Shown one piece after another: positions 1 through 6,290 of a stretch of 12,188 nt of DNA. The notes under the pieces were generated by a model that searched no databases, was not told the origin of the DNA, and saw nothing but the letters and a program-made list of their open reading frames with translations. Positions within the stretch are counted from its first letter, which is position 1, and each line of letters begins with the position of its first letter. The stretch lies in assembly GCA_016931365.1 (NCBI GenBank), contig JAFGEY010000499.1, positions 1-12,188 on the forward strand, written 5' to 3'. The DNA comes from Anaerolineae bacterium. Lineage in GTDB: Bacteria; Chloroflexota; Anaerolineae; JAFGEY01. Both the position numbers and the translations under genes were made by a program.

Positions 1-492
1 GCCGATGGCCAGGTCGGGGCAGGTGTGCCCGGAGCTCATCCCGCCGGCGCCCACCTCGCGCGCCTTCAGGCCCAACTCACACACGCTGTCGGGCCACTCG
101 TATTGCCTGACCATGTGCATTTCCCAGTGGATCTCGCCGATGATGCGCTCGTTCGGGTAGATCTCGGCCGGCGAATTGTCCAGCAGGAAGGCATAATCGC
201 GCCCCCAGCTTTCCCCGCTGGCCTCGTAGCCATCCACCCTGGACGGCATCTCGTCCAGCTTGGGGAACGGGCCGATGTTTATCCAGCAGGCGTGATCCCC
301 CAGGGCCACTATATCCGTCTTGGATATCGGCTTTCCATGCCAGCCATAGACCAACGTCTCGCCGACAATGCCATACAGGTTCCGCTTGCCGCTGAGGGCC
401 AGCTCGCGGCTTCGTTGGGCCAGCCGCTGTATGCGCGGGGATTGGTCGAACTTGGGTGGAACTCTCATGACGACACCGCTCGTCTGCTCCAT
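1..492 (-). CDS. Partial glycyl-radical enzyme-like (pyruvate formate-lyase family) protein, N-terminus only
   Basis: Reading the minus strand from ATG at 492-490 gives 164 codons without a stop up to the window edge, so the C-terminus lies outside. A Shine-Dalgarno-like AGGAAAGGA sits just upstream (about 500-510). The visible residues include IVGE (about 42-45), PNERIIGEIHW (about 113-123) and GGMSSGHTCPDLAIG at the edge. The I-V/I-G-E/N element followed by a GHT-x-PD motif is typical of the N-terminal PFL domain of glycyl-radical enzymes, where it precedes the barrel. The catalytic Cys and glycyl-radical loop would lie beyond the window, so substrate cannot be assigned and radical chemistry is unproven. 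A second in-frame ATG at 468-466 is possible but has no better ribosome site. A long plus-strand open frame over the same bases is read as its shadow. Family assignment is from motif memory, hence moderate confidence; the existence of the coding region is firmer. Confidence 0.55.
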   Translation of the reverse strand, partial: MEQTSGVVMRVPPKFDQSPRIQRLAQRSRELALSGKRNLYGIVGETLVYGWHGKPISKTDIVALGDHACWINIGPFPKLDEMPSRVDGYEASGESWGRDYAFLLDNSPAEIYPNERIIGEIHWEMHMVRQYEWPDSVCELGLKAREVGAGGMSSGHTCPDLAIG

Positions 493-548
493 TTTGTCTA
501 TCCTTTCCTGACTACTAATTGGTGATTTTCCTGAAAAAAGAGATTCTC

Positions 549-570
549 AACCACAAAGATCACAAAGAAA
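549..570. repeat. Short CACAAAG-type direct repeat
   Basis: Two near-copies of a 10-nt unit, CCACAAAGAT and CACAAAGAAA, lie back to back within an AT-rich stretch between the RHS remnant and the gene at 1-492. On the other strand this reads TTTGTGATCTTTGTGG. It may be an interspersed intergenic repeat, but only one locus is visible here, so only the tandem similarity itself is observed. Confidence 0.3.
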
Positions 571-593
571 ATCAAGTCGGGCTTAAATGATTC

Positions 594-707
594 ACTTGTT
601 AAATTGCCCGCGTCATCCCAAGTATAACTCACTCCGCCCACCTGGGTCAAGCGATTGGCGTCGTCGTATTGGTAATCACCAAAAAAATGGGTTGCTTTAT
701 CATCCAA
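594..707 (-). pseudogene. Decayed RHS/YD-repeat protein fragment
   Basis: On the minus strand, about 38 codons from 707 to 594 encode one recognisable YD-repeat unit: YQYDDANRLTQVGG followed by VSYTWDDAGNLTS. The Y-x-YD-x-x-NRL and WDD-x-GNL signatures are those of RHS/YD-repeat wall or toxin-delivery proteins, which normally carry dozens of such units in proteins of over 1000 residues. Here an in-frame TAA (716-714) closes the frame just upstream, and the repeat passes directly into unrelated AT-rich sequence downstream (hydrophobic FKPDLIFFVIFVVENL, stop at 498). The piece is therefore read as a remnant left by decay or recombination, not a working gene. The plus-strand promoter of the next gene overlaps its 5' end. 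Confidence 0.6.
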
Positions 708-720
708 GCTGTGTTAGAAT
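692..720 (+). promoter_or_regulatory. Sigma70-type promoter for the RecG-like gene
   Basis: TTGCTT (692-697), a 17-nt spacer, then TAGAAT (715-720). The -10 is preceded by TGT at 712-714, an extended -10 arrangement that would offset the weak -35 (3 of 6 consensus bases). Transcription would begin near 727, giving a leader of about 100 nt before the start codon. The -10 hexamer matches those at 2782 and 11812. Confidence 0.5.
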
Positions 721-828
721 CAGATCAAACTGCACGGCATTCAGCCCCGGTTTCCACGCACAGACGAGTCTAGCTCTGCCGACCAGGATTGATACGCACT
801 TGTGAGTGGGGGTAGTGAAGGGATGTCA

Positions 829-2226
829 ATGTCTTTACGTCTATCCTTATCCAACTGGGCCGAGAGACAGCCCGGCCAGACGCTTGAATTTATGGCCGAT
901 CTCGATGTTGATCGGCTGGCCGAGACGTTGGTTGCTTTTGCCAACAGCGATGGCGGCACGATCGTCGTCGGTGCGAATCCGTCGAGCCGGGTTCAGGTTG
1001 GGTTGACTGTTGAGGATATTGAAGACGGGCTCAAGCTGGCGCTAGGGCAAGGCCGGCCGATCGTGCGCACTGAATGGCAGCAGAGTGCGGTTGAGGGGGG
1101 CACGGTGGTGGTGATCCACGTGCCGCGCAGCAGCGAGTTGCACTCGTTGGAAGATGGGCGCGTGCTCATTCGCTCCGGCCTGCAGAATCGCCCGTTGGGT
1201 GGCAACCAGATCCTTCATCTGGCGGCGACCAAATCCAGCGGCGATTTTGAAACCGAAGGAGTTCCCGAAGCGACCCTGGACGATCTGGACAAAAATTTGA
1301 TCGCCGAATATCGCGCCAACCGCGCGGAGCGGCAGCGCCGGCCGATTGCCGGCGACGACGCATCGATGTTGATCAATGCCGGTGCGTTGACTGAAGACGG
1401 CACGCCGACCGTGTTGGGGGTGCTGCTCTTTGCCCACGATCCGCAGGAGTTTTTGCCGCAGGGCAAGCTGATTTTTGTTCGCTTTGCCGGGACGGAACTG
1501 CGCGGCCCCGGCGGATTGCCCGGCTACTCGCGTCGCGAAGAGATCGCTGGCCCGCTACCACGCCTGATCGAGGAAGCCTGGCAGGTTATGTGGGAAGAGA
1601 TGCGCGTCGCGGCAGTGGTCAAGGGGTTGGTGCGTGAGGAAAAAGCCGAATACCCCTCTTTTGCCGTCCGTGAGGCGTTGGTCAATGCCGTCTGCCACCG
1701 CGATTACCGGCTTTCCGGCCGGCGCATCGAAATTCGCATGTTCGATGACCGGATGGAGGTGATCAGCCCCGGTGGGTTGCCCGGTTATATCACAGTTGAC
1801 AACATTGTCGAGGAGCATTTTTCGCGCAATCCGCGCCTGGTGAACGGTCTTTTCCAGTGGGGGTTTATCGAAGAACTGGGGCTGGGCGTCGACCGGATGA
1901 TCGAGGATATGGTCAATGCCGGGCATCCTGCGCCCGAATTTCGAGATACACCCTATTCGTTTACTGTAACCCTGCGCAACAACCGGGTGCGTCGCCCGGT
2001 GATGGCCTGGGAATCGAATATGAACGAACGCCAGTTGCAGGCATTATCTTTTGTCCAGGAACGCGGGCGGATTACGAACCGCGATTATCGCATCCTCTGT
2101 CCCGATGTGTCTGCCGAAACTCTGCGTCTTGACCTGGCCGATCTGGTCGATCGGGGCTTTTTGCTCAAAATCGGGGCCAAAAAAGGGACGTATTACATCC
2201 TCAAAAAGAGCGCTCCAGAAGTGTAG
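829..2226 (+). CDS. Schlafen/AlbA_2 plus GHKL-ATPase RecG-like transcriptional regulator or helicase-related protein
   Basis: A 465-residue protein if started at ATG 829, which has GAAGGG six nt upstream; ATG 823 and GTG 802 are in frame and possible. Residues about 16-125 resemble the AlbA_2 (Schlafen-like, putative DNA/RNA-binding) domain, with AFANSDGGTIVVG at about 36-48 as its hallmark. Residues about 276-385 form a HATPase_c_4 (GHKL) domain with REALVNAVCHRDY (281-293), an ISPGGLPG strand-turn (312-319) and RNP...EELGLGVDRM (333-357). Residues about 397-460 look like a winged helix. This order is that of COG2865 proteins, often labelled RecG-like or predicted transcriptional regulators; they lack the RecG helicase core. 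The usual AlbA_2 entry motif E-x3-EFK reads P-x3-EFM here, so two conserved charged residues are missing. It has its own promoter and is followed after 11 nt by a membrane-protein gene, suggesting a two-gene unit. Cellular role unknown. Confidence 0.85.
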   Translation: MSLRLSLSNWAERQPGQTLEFMADLDVDRLAETLVAFANSDGGTIVVGANPSSRVQVGLTVEDIEDGLKLALGQGRPIVRTEWQQSAVEGGTVVVIHVPRSSELHSLEDGRVLIRSGLQNRPLGGNQILHLAATKSSGDFETEGVPEATLDDLDKNLIAEYRANRAERQRRPIAGDDASMLINAGALTEDGTPTVLGVLLFAHDPQEFLPQGKLIFVRFAGTELRGPGGLPGYSRREEIAGPLPRLIEEAWQVMWEEMRVAAVVKGLVREEKAEYPSFAVREALVNAVCHRDYRLSGRRIEIRMFDDRMEVISPGGLPGYITVDNIVEEHFSRNPRLVNGLFQWGFIEELGLGVDRMIEDMVNAGHPAPEFRDTPYSFTVTLRNNRVRRPVMAWESNMNERQLQALSFVQERGRITNRDYRILCPDVSAETLRLDLADLVDRGFLLKIGAKKGTYYILKKSAPEV

Positions 2227-2237
2227 GGGAAAGCACC

Positions 2238-2753
2238 ATGTCCGTTGACCGAGATGCATACATCCGAGAGCACGATTTGTGGGCCGGGGTGGTAAGTTTT
2301 GTTGTAACCCTGGGACTGCATATCGGTGTGGTGCTTTTTATCAGCCTCTCCGGCGCGCTGATGGTCTATGCGATTACGGCCAGCTTTGACGAAACAACCC
2401 GGGGACAGGTCTGGCTGCTCTGGCCATTGGCGGTCATTTCACTGACAGTGCTGGGGCTGTTGCTCAAGCAAGAAGTACGCGGCTTCCGGACACACCTGAT
2501 CAATGGGCTGGGTTCAGTCGCGGTTTCCTCCACCGGGTTGGGCGTAGGCGAGATCGGCGCAGATATCAGCACTGTATTGCTCGGTCTGGCTCAGTTGATG
2601 CCGCTTGCTGTTGTGTATCTGGCTGATGGCGAAATTCCCCGATCGATGCTATTGTCGGTGTTTGTGGTCGGAACGCTGCTTGTTCTGGTTGGTGTTTCCT
2701 CATTGAGCATTCGCCTGTGGCTGCGCTATCGCCGCAGAAGCCTTATTGCCTGA
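2238..2753 (+). CDS. Small multi-pass membrane protein of unknown function
   Basis: A 171-residue protein starting at ATG 2238, with AGGGGAAAG (2225-2233) overlapping the stop of the previous gene, so it is almost certainly co-transcribed and translationally linked. The N-terminus is short and charged (MSVDRDAYIREHD). Four hydrophobic segments are visible at about residues 17-46, 58-77, 110-128 and 137-160, ending in a strongly basic cytoplasmic-type tail (RLWLRYRRRS). By the positive-inside rule the C-terminus should be cytoplasmic. A glycine/serine-rich loop (about 90-108) lies between helices 2 and 3. I recognise no catalytic or transporter motif and do not know the family. Its tight pairing with the AlbA_2-GHKL gene is the only functional hint. 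The following 85 nt contain a new promoter, so the transcription unit probably ends here. Confidence 0.75.
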   Translation: MSVDRDAYIREHDLWAGVVSFVVTLGLHIGVVLFISLSGALMVYAITASFDETTRGQVWLLWPLAVISLTVLGLLLKQEVRGFRTHLINGLGSVAVSSTGLGVGEIGADISTVLLGLAQLMPLAVVYLADGEIPRSMLLSVFVVGTLLVLVGVSSLSIRLWLRYRRRSLIA

Positions 2754-2758
2754 AACAC

Positions 2759-2787
2759 TTGCCAACTCGTATAAAAGTGAGTAGAAT
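2759..2787 (+). promoter_or_regulatory. Strong sigma70-type promoter for the GNAT / R3H-ATPase / darA operon
   Basis: TTGCCA (2759-2764), a 17-nt spacer and TAGAAT (2782-2787): each hexamer matches the consensus at 5 of 6 positions with ideal spacing. Transcription would start near 2794, about 45 nt before the GTG at 2839. It lies directly after the stop of the membrane-protein gene. Confidence 0.7.
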
Positions 2788-2838
2788 AAGTTTGCCTTAC
2801 CCAGGTTTTGTGTTTGACGCCAGAGGCGCGCATTATTA

Positions 2839-3870
2839 GTGAGCATATCAACAGGAATTGTACCCTTTAAATTACATCATTTTTTCCTGATCGCCGAGCT
2901 TCAAAAGTCCGAACAGGCGATATGCCCGGTTGAGGCTTTGACCAGCCCCCGTTCCGCACTTGGACGGGCACTCGCTTCATTTCTGGCGTTGGAAGATGGT
3001 CAGACTCTGACTTTTGTTTTCAACCAGGCCCGCCGCGACGGACAGGCCGATCGAGGTTTTGTGCAGGTCTTTCAACCCGATGGTCAATCAGGGGCTTATT
3101 TGCTCGGTCTTTCGCCTCGATTGGACCAAGCTGAAGACGTGCAAACGGTCTGGTATCGGCTGCTGAACCATCTGACGGCAATAGCTGCGGAACGTGGTCT
3201 GTCCCAGCTTTTTGCCTCGGCAGGCGAAGGCAGCGTTGAGCTAGAGGCGTTGCTTGGTGCCGGGTTTAGCGCCTATGCGCGCGAAGATATTTTGAAACTG
3301 GCTCCTGATGCGTATCCACAGGCCGTGGCTAGCCCGGATGTTCGTTCTGAGCAGACCACTGATAGGTGGGACATCGATCAGCTCTACCGCGCAGTGACGC
3401 CGCATCTGGTACAGCAAGCTGAACTTGTCGGTCAGTTACAAGAGGATGCAGGGGGGCGCTGGCCGATGGCTCGCAACCAGGGTGAAGGCTTTGTCCTGCT
3501 GGATGGACAAGGCATTGCTGGGTATGGACATCTGGCTCCAGGACAATCCGGTCACTGGTTGATGCTGATGATTCATCCCAGAGCCTACGAACTGGCCGAT
3601 CGATTGGTCGATTACGGCCTGGCTTTGCTCAACTACTATCCGCCTCATCCGGTGTATTGCGCCGTCCGGCACTATCAAGGGGGTGTGCGCGTCCATCTGG
3701 AAGCGTGCGGGTTTCAATCTTTTTCAACGCAATGTTGTTTGGTCAAACATACAGCGGTACGCGTCACCGAGCCGGCGCGCGGATTGGTGACGGCTTTGGA
3801 GAATCGCGTCAAGGCACCAACTACAACGGTCTCGCCCAGCGAGACAGTCACTGGGATATATGAGAGATAA
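2839..3870 (+). CDS. GNAT-like protein, probably two fused N-acetyltransferase folds
   Basis: A 343-residue protein from GTG 2839; the nearest purine-rich site (AGAGG, about 2822-2826) is about 12 nt upstream, so the start is not well defined, but no better in-frame start follows soon. Two halves each look like a GNAT fold. Residues about 40-155 end with LEALLGAGFSAYARED, the typical late helix-strand of GNATs. Residues about 177-305 contain GIAGYGHLAPG, a HWLMLMIHP strand leading to YELADRLVDYGLALL, and HLEACGFQSFSTQCC, the same C-terminal pattern. A clear Q/R-x-x-G-x-G/A acetyl-CoA loop is not obvious, so one or both halves may be inactive or bind another ligand. Substrate unknown. The gene overlaps the downstream ATPase by 11 nt and follows a strong promoter, so it is the first gene of a three-gene operon. 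Fold call is inference from pattern, not a search. Confidence 0.6.
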   Translation: MSISTGIVPFKLHHFFLIAELQKSEQAICPVEALTSPRSALGRALASFLALEDGQTLTFVFNQARRDGQADRGFVQVFQPDGQSGAYLLGLSPRLDQAEDVQTVWYRLLNHLTAIAAERGLSQLFASAGEGSVELEALLGAGFSAYAREDILKLAPDAYPQAVASPDVRSEQTTDRWDIDQLYRAVTPHLVQQAELVGQLQEDAGGRWPMARNQGEGFVLLDGQGIAGYGHLAPGQSGHWLMLMIHPRAYELADRLVDYGLALLNYYPPHPVYCAVRHYQGGVRVHLEACGFQSFSTQCCLVKHTAVRVTEPARGLVTALENRVKAPTTTVSPSETVTGIYER

Positions 3871-5374
3871 AAACAACGACGATTTAACAGCACTTTTGGC
3901 CGTGCTGCCGCCCGGCATCGAACGGGCGCTGCGAAAGGCTGGACAGCTTGACGATTTGCTGGAAGTGATTCTGGACCTGGGGCGTGTTCCCGAAGCGCGG
4001 TTTGTCGATCGCGAGGTCGTTTTGAGCGATCAAGAGATCACCCGCGAAGAGATCGATGCTGTCGTCTCGCGAATCAGCGCATTCGACGCCGACAACCGGG
4101 CCGGCATTGAACGCACGTTGCATCGAATTTCGGCCATTCGCAACCGCCGGGGTGATGTGGTCGGTTTGACCTGTCGCGTTGGGCGGGCGATCCAGGGGAC
4201 GATCGTCATCATCGAGGATATCATCCTCTCCGGCGCAAGTGTGCTCCTGATGGGGCGTCCCGGCGTCGGCAAGACGACGATGCTGCGTGAAACGGCGCGC
4301 GTGCTGGCCGAAAAGAAGCGCGTGATCATTGTCGACACCTCTAACGAGATCGGCGGCGATGGCGACATCCCGCACCCGGCTGTGGGGCGAGCGCGGCGGA
4401 TGCAGGTTGCGCAGCCCTCTCTCCAGCACGAGGTGATGATCGAAGGGGTCGAAAATCATATGCCGGAAGTGATCATCATCGACGAGATCGGGCGCGAGCT
4501 AGAGGCGTTGGCCGCGCGAACCATCGCCGAACGCGGTGTGCAGTTAGTCGCCACGGCACATGGCAACACGCTCGAAAACCTGATGCTCAACCCCACACTG
4601 TGCGATCTGATTGGCGGCATTGAGAGCGTCACCTTGAGCGATGAGGAAGCCCGCCGCCGTCGCACGCAAAAGACGGTGCTGGAACGCCGCGCGCCGCCAA
4701 CTTTTGACGTGGTGGTCGAAATTCAGGCCTGGGATCGTGTAGCCGTTCACCTCGATGTGGCCAAGTCGGTCGATGGGTTGCTGCGTGAGCGTCCCGTGCC
4801 GCCGCAAGTTCGCTTCCGCGATGCCGCTGGCGATATTCGCAGCGAAGAAGGGGGCAGTGAAACGTTATTGGAAGAAGTGATTCCGGCTCCGGCGGCGGCC
4901 ATCGCTGCGGCGAGAGCACTCCAGTCGATGCGTATCTATGCCTACGGTGTGGCGAGAAATCGTTTGGAGCAGGTCATTCAAAAGCTGGTGTTGCCAGTCA
5001 CCGTTGCTGACGACCTGGAAAATGTGAACGCGGTGATCACTCTCAAGGCCTACTATCGAGACCGACCCAAGATGTTGGTGATGGCCGAAGATGCCGGAAT
5101 TCCAATCTATGTTTTGCGCTCCAATACCGTGCTCCAGATCGAACGTTGTCTGGCCGATTTGTTCGATCTCGCAGGCGAAGACGATCTGGGCCGGGCAGTG
5201 CGCGAAACGCAGCAGGCGATCCACAAGGTCATTGCCGGAACCAAGATGGTCGAGCTTTCGCCTCAGAATGCTCTTGTTCGCCGCCAGCAACATCAAATGG
5301 CGCGAGAGTATCAGCTTATTTCACATAGTAAAGGAAAAGAGCCATATCGGCGGGTCCGGATTTATCGCGAATGA
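3860..5374 (+). CDS. R3H-domain AAA ATPase (Ycf45 / SpoIIIAA-like)
   Basis: A 504-residue protein whose ATG lies inside the preceding gene (11-nt overlap), implying coupled translation. Residues about 1-110 form an N-terminal domain. Residues about 115-310 are a P-loop ATPase: Walker A GRPGVGKT (132-139, K138), Walker B MPEVIIIDEIG (201-211, D208, E209), a DTSNEIGGDGDIPHP segment (159-173) and ATAHG (231-235), all characteristic of the SpoIIIAA/Ycf45 ATPase group. Residues about 468-504 are an R3H single-stranded nucleic-acid-binding domain with the R-x3-H signature (R474, H478) and a GKEPYRRVRI end. Such proteins occur in cyanobacteria, plastids and Chloroflexota; their cellular role is not established as far as I know, though the architecture suggests an ATP-driven RNA or ssDNA-binding machine. 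The next gene encodes a c-di-AMP receptor, so signalling input is conceivable but unproven. Confidence 0.88.
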   Translation: MRDKNNDDLTALLAVLPPGIERALRKAGQLDDLLEVILDLGRVPEARFVDREVVLSDQEITREEIDAVVSRISAFDADNRAGIERTLHRISAIRNRRGDVVGLTCRVGRAIQGTIVIIEDIILSGASVLLMGRPGVGKTTMLRETARVLAEKKRVIIVDTSNEIGGDGDIPHPAVGRARRMQVAQPSLQHEVMIEGVENHMPEVIIIDEIGRELEALAARTIAERGVQLVATAHGNTLENLMLNPTLCDLIGGIESVTLSDEEARRRRTQKTVLERRAPPTFDVVVEIQAWDRVAVHLDVAKSVDGLLRERPVPPQVRFRDAAGDIRSEEGGSETLLEEVIPAPAAAIAAARALQSMRIYAYGVARNRLEQVIQKLVLPVTVADDLENVNAVITLKAYYRDRPKMLVMAEDAGIPIYVLRSNTVLQIERCLADLFDLAGEDDLGRAVRETQQAIHKVIAGTKMVELSPQNALVRRQQHQMAREYQLISHSKGKEPYRRVRIYRE

Positions 5375-5412
5375 TGTCAAGTGGGCGAGTAGCCAAGATT
5401 GTAGATGCAAGA

Positions 5413-5428
5413 AGGGAGGCTGGACTTG
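5413..5428 (+). promoter_or_regulatory. Ribosome-binding site deciding a TTG start for the c-di-AMP receptor
   Basis: AAGGGAGG (5412-5419) lies six nt before TTG 5426. An upstream in-frame ATG at 5405 has no such site, and the protein from TTG aligns with the standard N-terminus of the family (MKLLISV). Confidence 0.8.
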
Positions 5429-5755
5429 AAACTTTTGATCAGCGTTATCAACAGCGACGATGCGCACCCGTTGATCGATGCGTTGATGGGTGACGGCTAT
5501 CGGGCCACGACGATCAGCACGACCGGCGGTTTTTTGCGCGAAGGTAATGCAACGCTGCTCATTGGCGTTGCCGACGATGATGTGGACCAGGTGCTCAAGA
5601 TCATCAAAGAGAACTGCCACACGCGCACGCAGTACGTCAACCCATTGCCTCCGACGATGGAGTCTGGCGAGTTGTACATGCCGACGCCCATCGAAGTCCA
5701 GGTGGGTGGAGCAGTGGTCTTTATCCTGGATGTGCAACGGTTTGAGCGATTTTGA
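5426..5755 (+). CDS. darA: Cyclic-di-AMP receptor, PII-like (DarA/PstA, DUF970)
   Basis: From TTG 5426 the product is 109 residues, the usual length of this family. It is a ferredoxin-like PII-type protein that forms trimers binding the second messenger c-di-AMP in the cytoplasm; the downstream partner is unknown in most species. The signature block GYRATTISTTGGFLREG (24-40) and LLIGV (44-48) is present. Ligand-pocket positions described for Gram-positive homologues fall at the same numbers: R26, A27, T28, G35, F36, L37, N41 and G47. Position 24, Asn in those homologues as I recall, is Gly here. The gene is third in the operon after the R3H ATPase (51-nt gap to the TTG, no separate promoter seen). 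An adjacent diadenylate cyclase is not present in the window. Downstream lies a hairpin shared with a convergent gene. Family assignment is firm; physiological output is not. Confidence 0.9.
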   Translation: MKLLISVINSDDAHPLIDALMGDGYRATTISTTGGFLREGNATLLIGVADDDVDQVLKIIKENCHTRTQYVNPLPPTMESGELYMPTPIEVQVGGAVVFILDVQRFERF

Positions 5756-5760
5756 GTGTG

Positions 5761-5795
5761 GTGAGACGCGGCGCAGCTCATGCGCCACGTCTCAC
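5761..5795. terminator. Hairpin between convergent genes, probable bidirectional terminator
   Basis: Arms 5761-5775 (GTGAGACGCGGCGCA) and 5781-5795 pair over 15 positions with a single C-A mismatch around a GCTCA loop. It sits between the stop of darA (5755) and the stop of the minus-strand fmdB-like gene (5803). Neither side has a proper U-tract (TTTACATT on plus), so intrinsic termination would be weak; transcript-end protection is another possibility. Confidence 0.6.
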
Positions 5796-5802
5796 TTTAC
5801 AT

Positions 5803-6225
5803 TCACAGGTCGACGAACTCGTTGCCGCCCATCCCGCCCATGCCTCCCATCCCATCGAGGCCTTCGGCTAACTCTGGCATACTCTTTTCGATCTCTTCGG
5901 GGGATTGGCCGGACTCCAGCCGGTCGATGACCTCGTCGAATTCAGACGGCATTTCTTCGCCCACTTCTTGGCTCATCTTGCGCATCCAGCGGGCAATGGA
6001 TTTGGGATCGTCTTCATCGAGTCCGGCCAGGCTGGCGGGATCGGCCAGGTTTTCCAGCCGGGCATCTTCGGAGCGGATAAAAGCAACTCGCGAGATGAGC
6101 CGCTGAAAATTGTGTTCGCCGCAACGCGGACATTCAAGCGAGCTTTCGTCGATTTCGGCAAAGGTGCGCCAGAATTTGCGGGCTTTTTGTTTGCAAGATT
6201 CACATTGATATTCATAAATAGGCAT
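5803..6225 (-). CDS. FmdB-type zinc-ribbon protein with acidic C-terminal extension
   Basis: A 140-residue protein from ATG 6225-6223, with AGGAGA six nt upstream. It opens with MPIYEYQC, the hallmark of the FmdB/CxxC zinc-ribbon family, and has the four metal ligands C8, C11, C32 and C35. The ribbon ends near residue 50 (LISRVAFIRSED). Where small family members are about 70-110 residues, this one continues with an acidic, helix-rich segment (about 60-122, several DE and EE pairs) and a glycine-methionine tail (GMGGMGGMGG, 125-134). FmdB was named from a regulator near formamidase genes, but the general function is unsettled; zinc-dependent protein or nucleic-acid contact is plausible. It is transcribed alone, divergently from gmk and convergently with darA. 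A second, shorter family member lies at 11851-12090. Confidence 0.85.
   Translation of the reverse strand: MPIYEYQCESCKQKARKFWRTFAEIDESSLECPRCGEHNFQRLISRVAFIRSEDARLENLADPASLAGLDEDDPKSIARWMRKMSQEVGEEMPSEFDEVIDRLESGQSPEEIEKSMPELAEGLDGMGGMGGMGGNEFVDL
5824..5853 (-). repeat. In-gene 9-nt repeat encoding GMG units
   Basis: Three imperfect in-frame copies of a GGNATGGGN-like unit encode GMGGMGGMGG at the end of the FmdB-type protein. The repeat could change length by slippage in 9-nt steps without breaking the frame. Confidence 0.6.
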
Positions 6226-6257
6226 ATTTATTCTCCTATAGCATAATCTTTGGCTCT

Positions 6258-6286
6258 ATTATAACGCAAATCAAGGCGAGGTGCAA
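6258..6286 (-). promoter_or_regulatory. Minus-strand promoter for the first fmdB-like gene
   Basis: On the minus strand, TTGCAC (6286-6281), a 17-nt spacer and a perfect TATAAT (6263-6258). The start would be near 6251, giving a leader of about 26 nt to the ATG at 6225. Its -35 overlaps the ribosome-binding site of gmk (GAGGTG at 6279-6284 on plus). No clear plus-strand promoter for gmk is visible in this gap. Confidence 0.65.
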
Positions 6287-6290
6287 AGCA

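Noticed and set aside
25..525. Plus-strand open frame of 166 codons
   Set aside because: It is the shadow of the minus-strand coding region 1-492, which has a ribosome site and glycyl-radical enzyme motifs; the plus product has no recognisable family.
1500..1800. PGGLPGY occurring twice in the RecG-like protein, suggesting a duplication
   Set aside because: The two copies fall in different domains with unlike flanks; the second is a normal GHKL element, so chance similarity is more likely.
3884..4459. Long minus-strand open frame opposite the R3H ATPase
   Set aside because: Antisense to Walker A and Walker B coding sequence; the product is His/Arg/Asp-rich with no motif, as expected of a codon-bias shadow.
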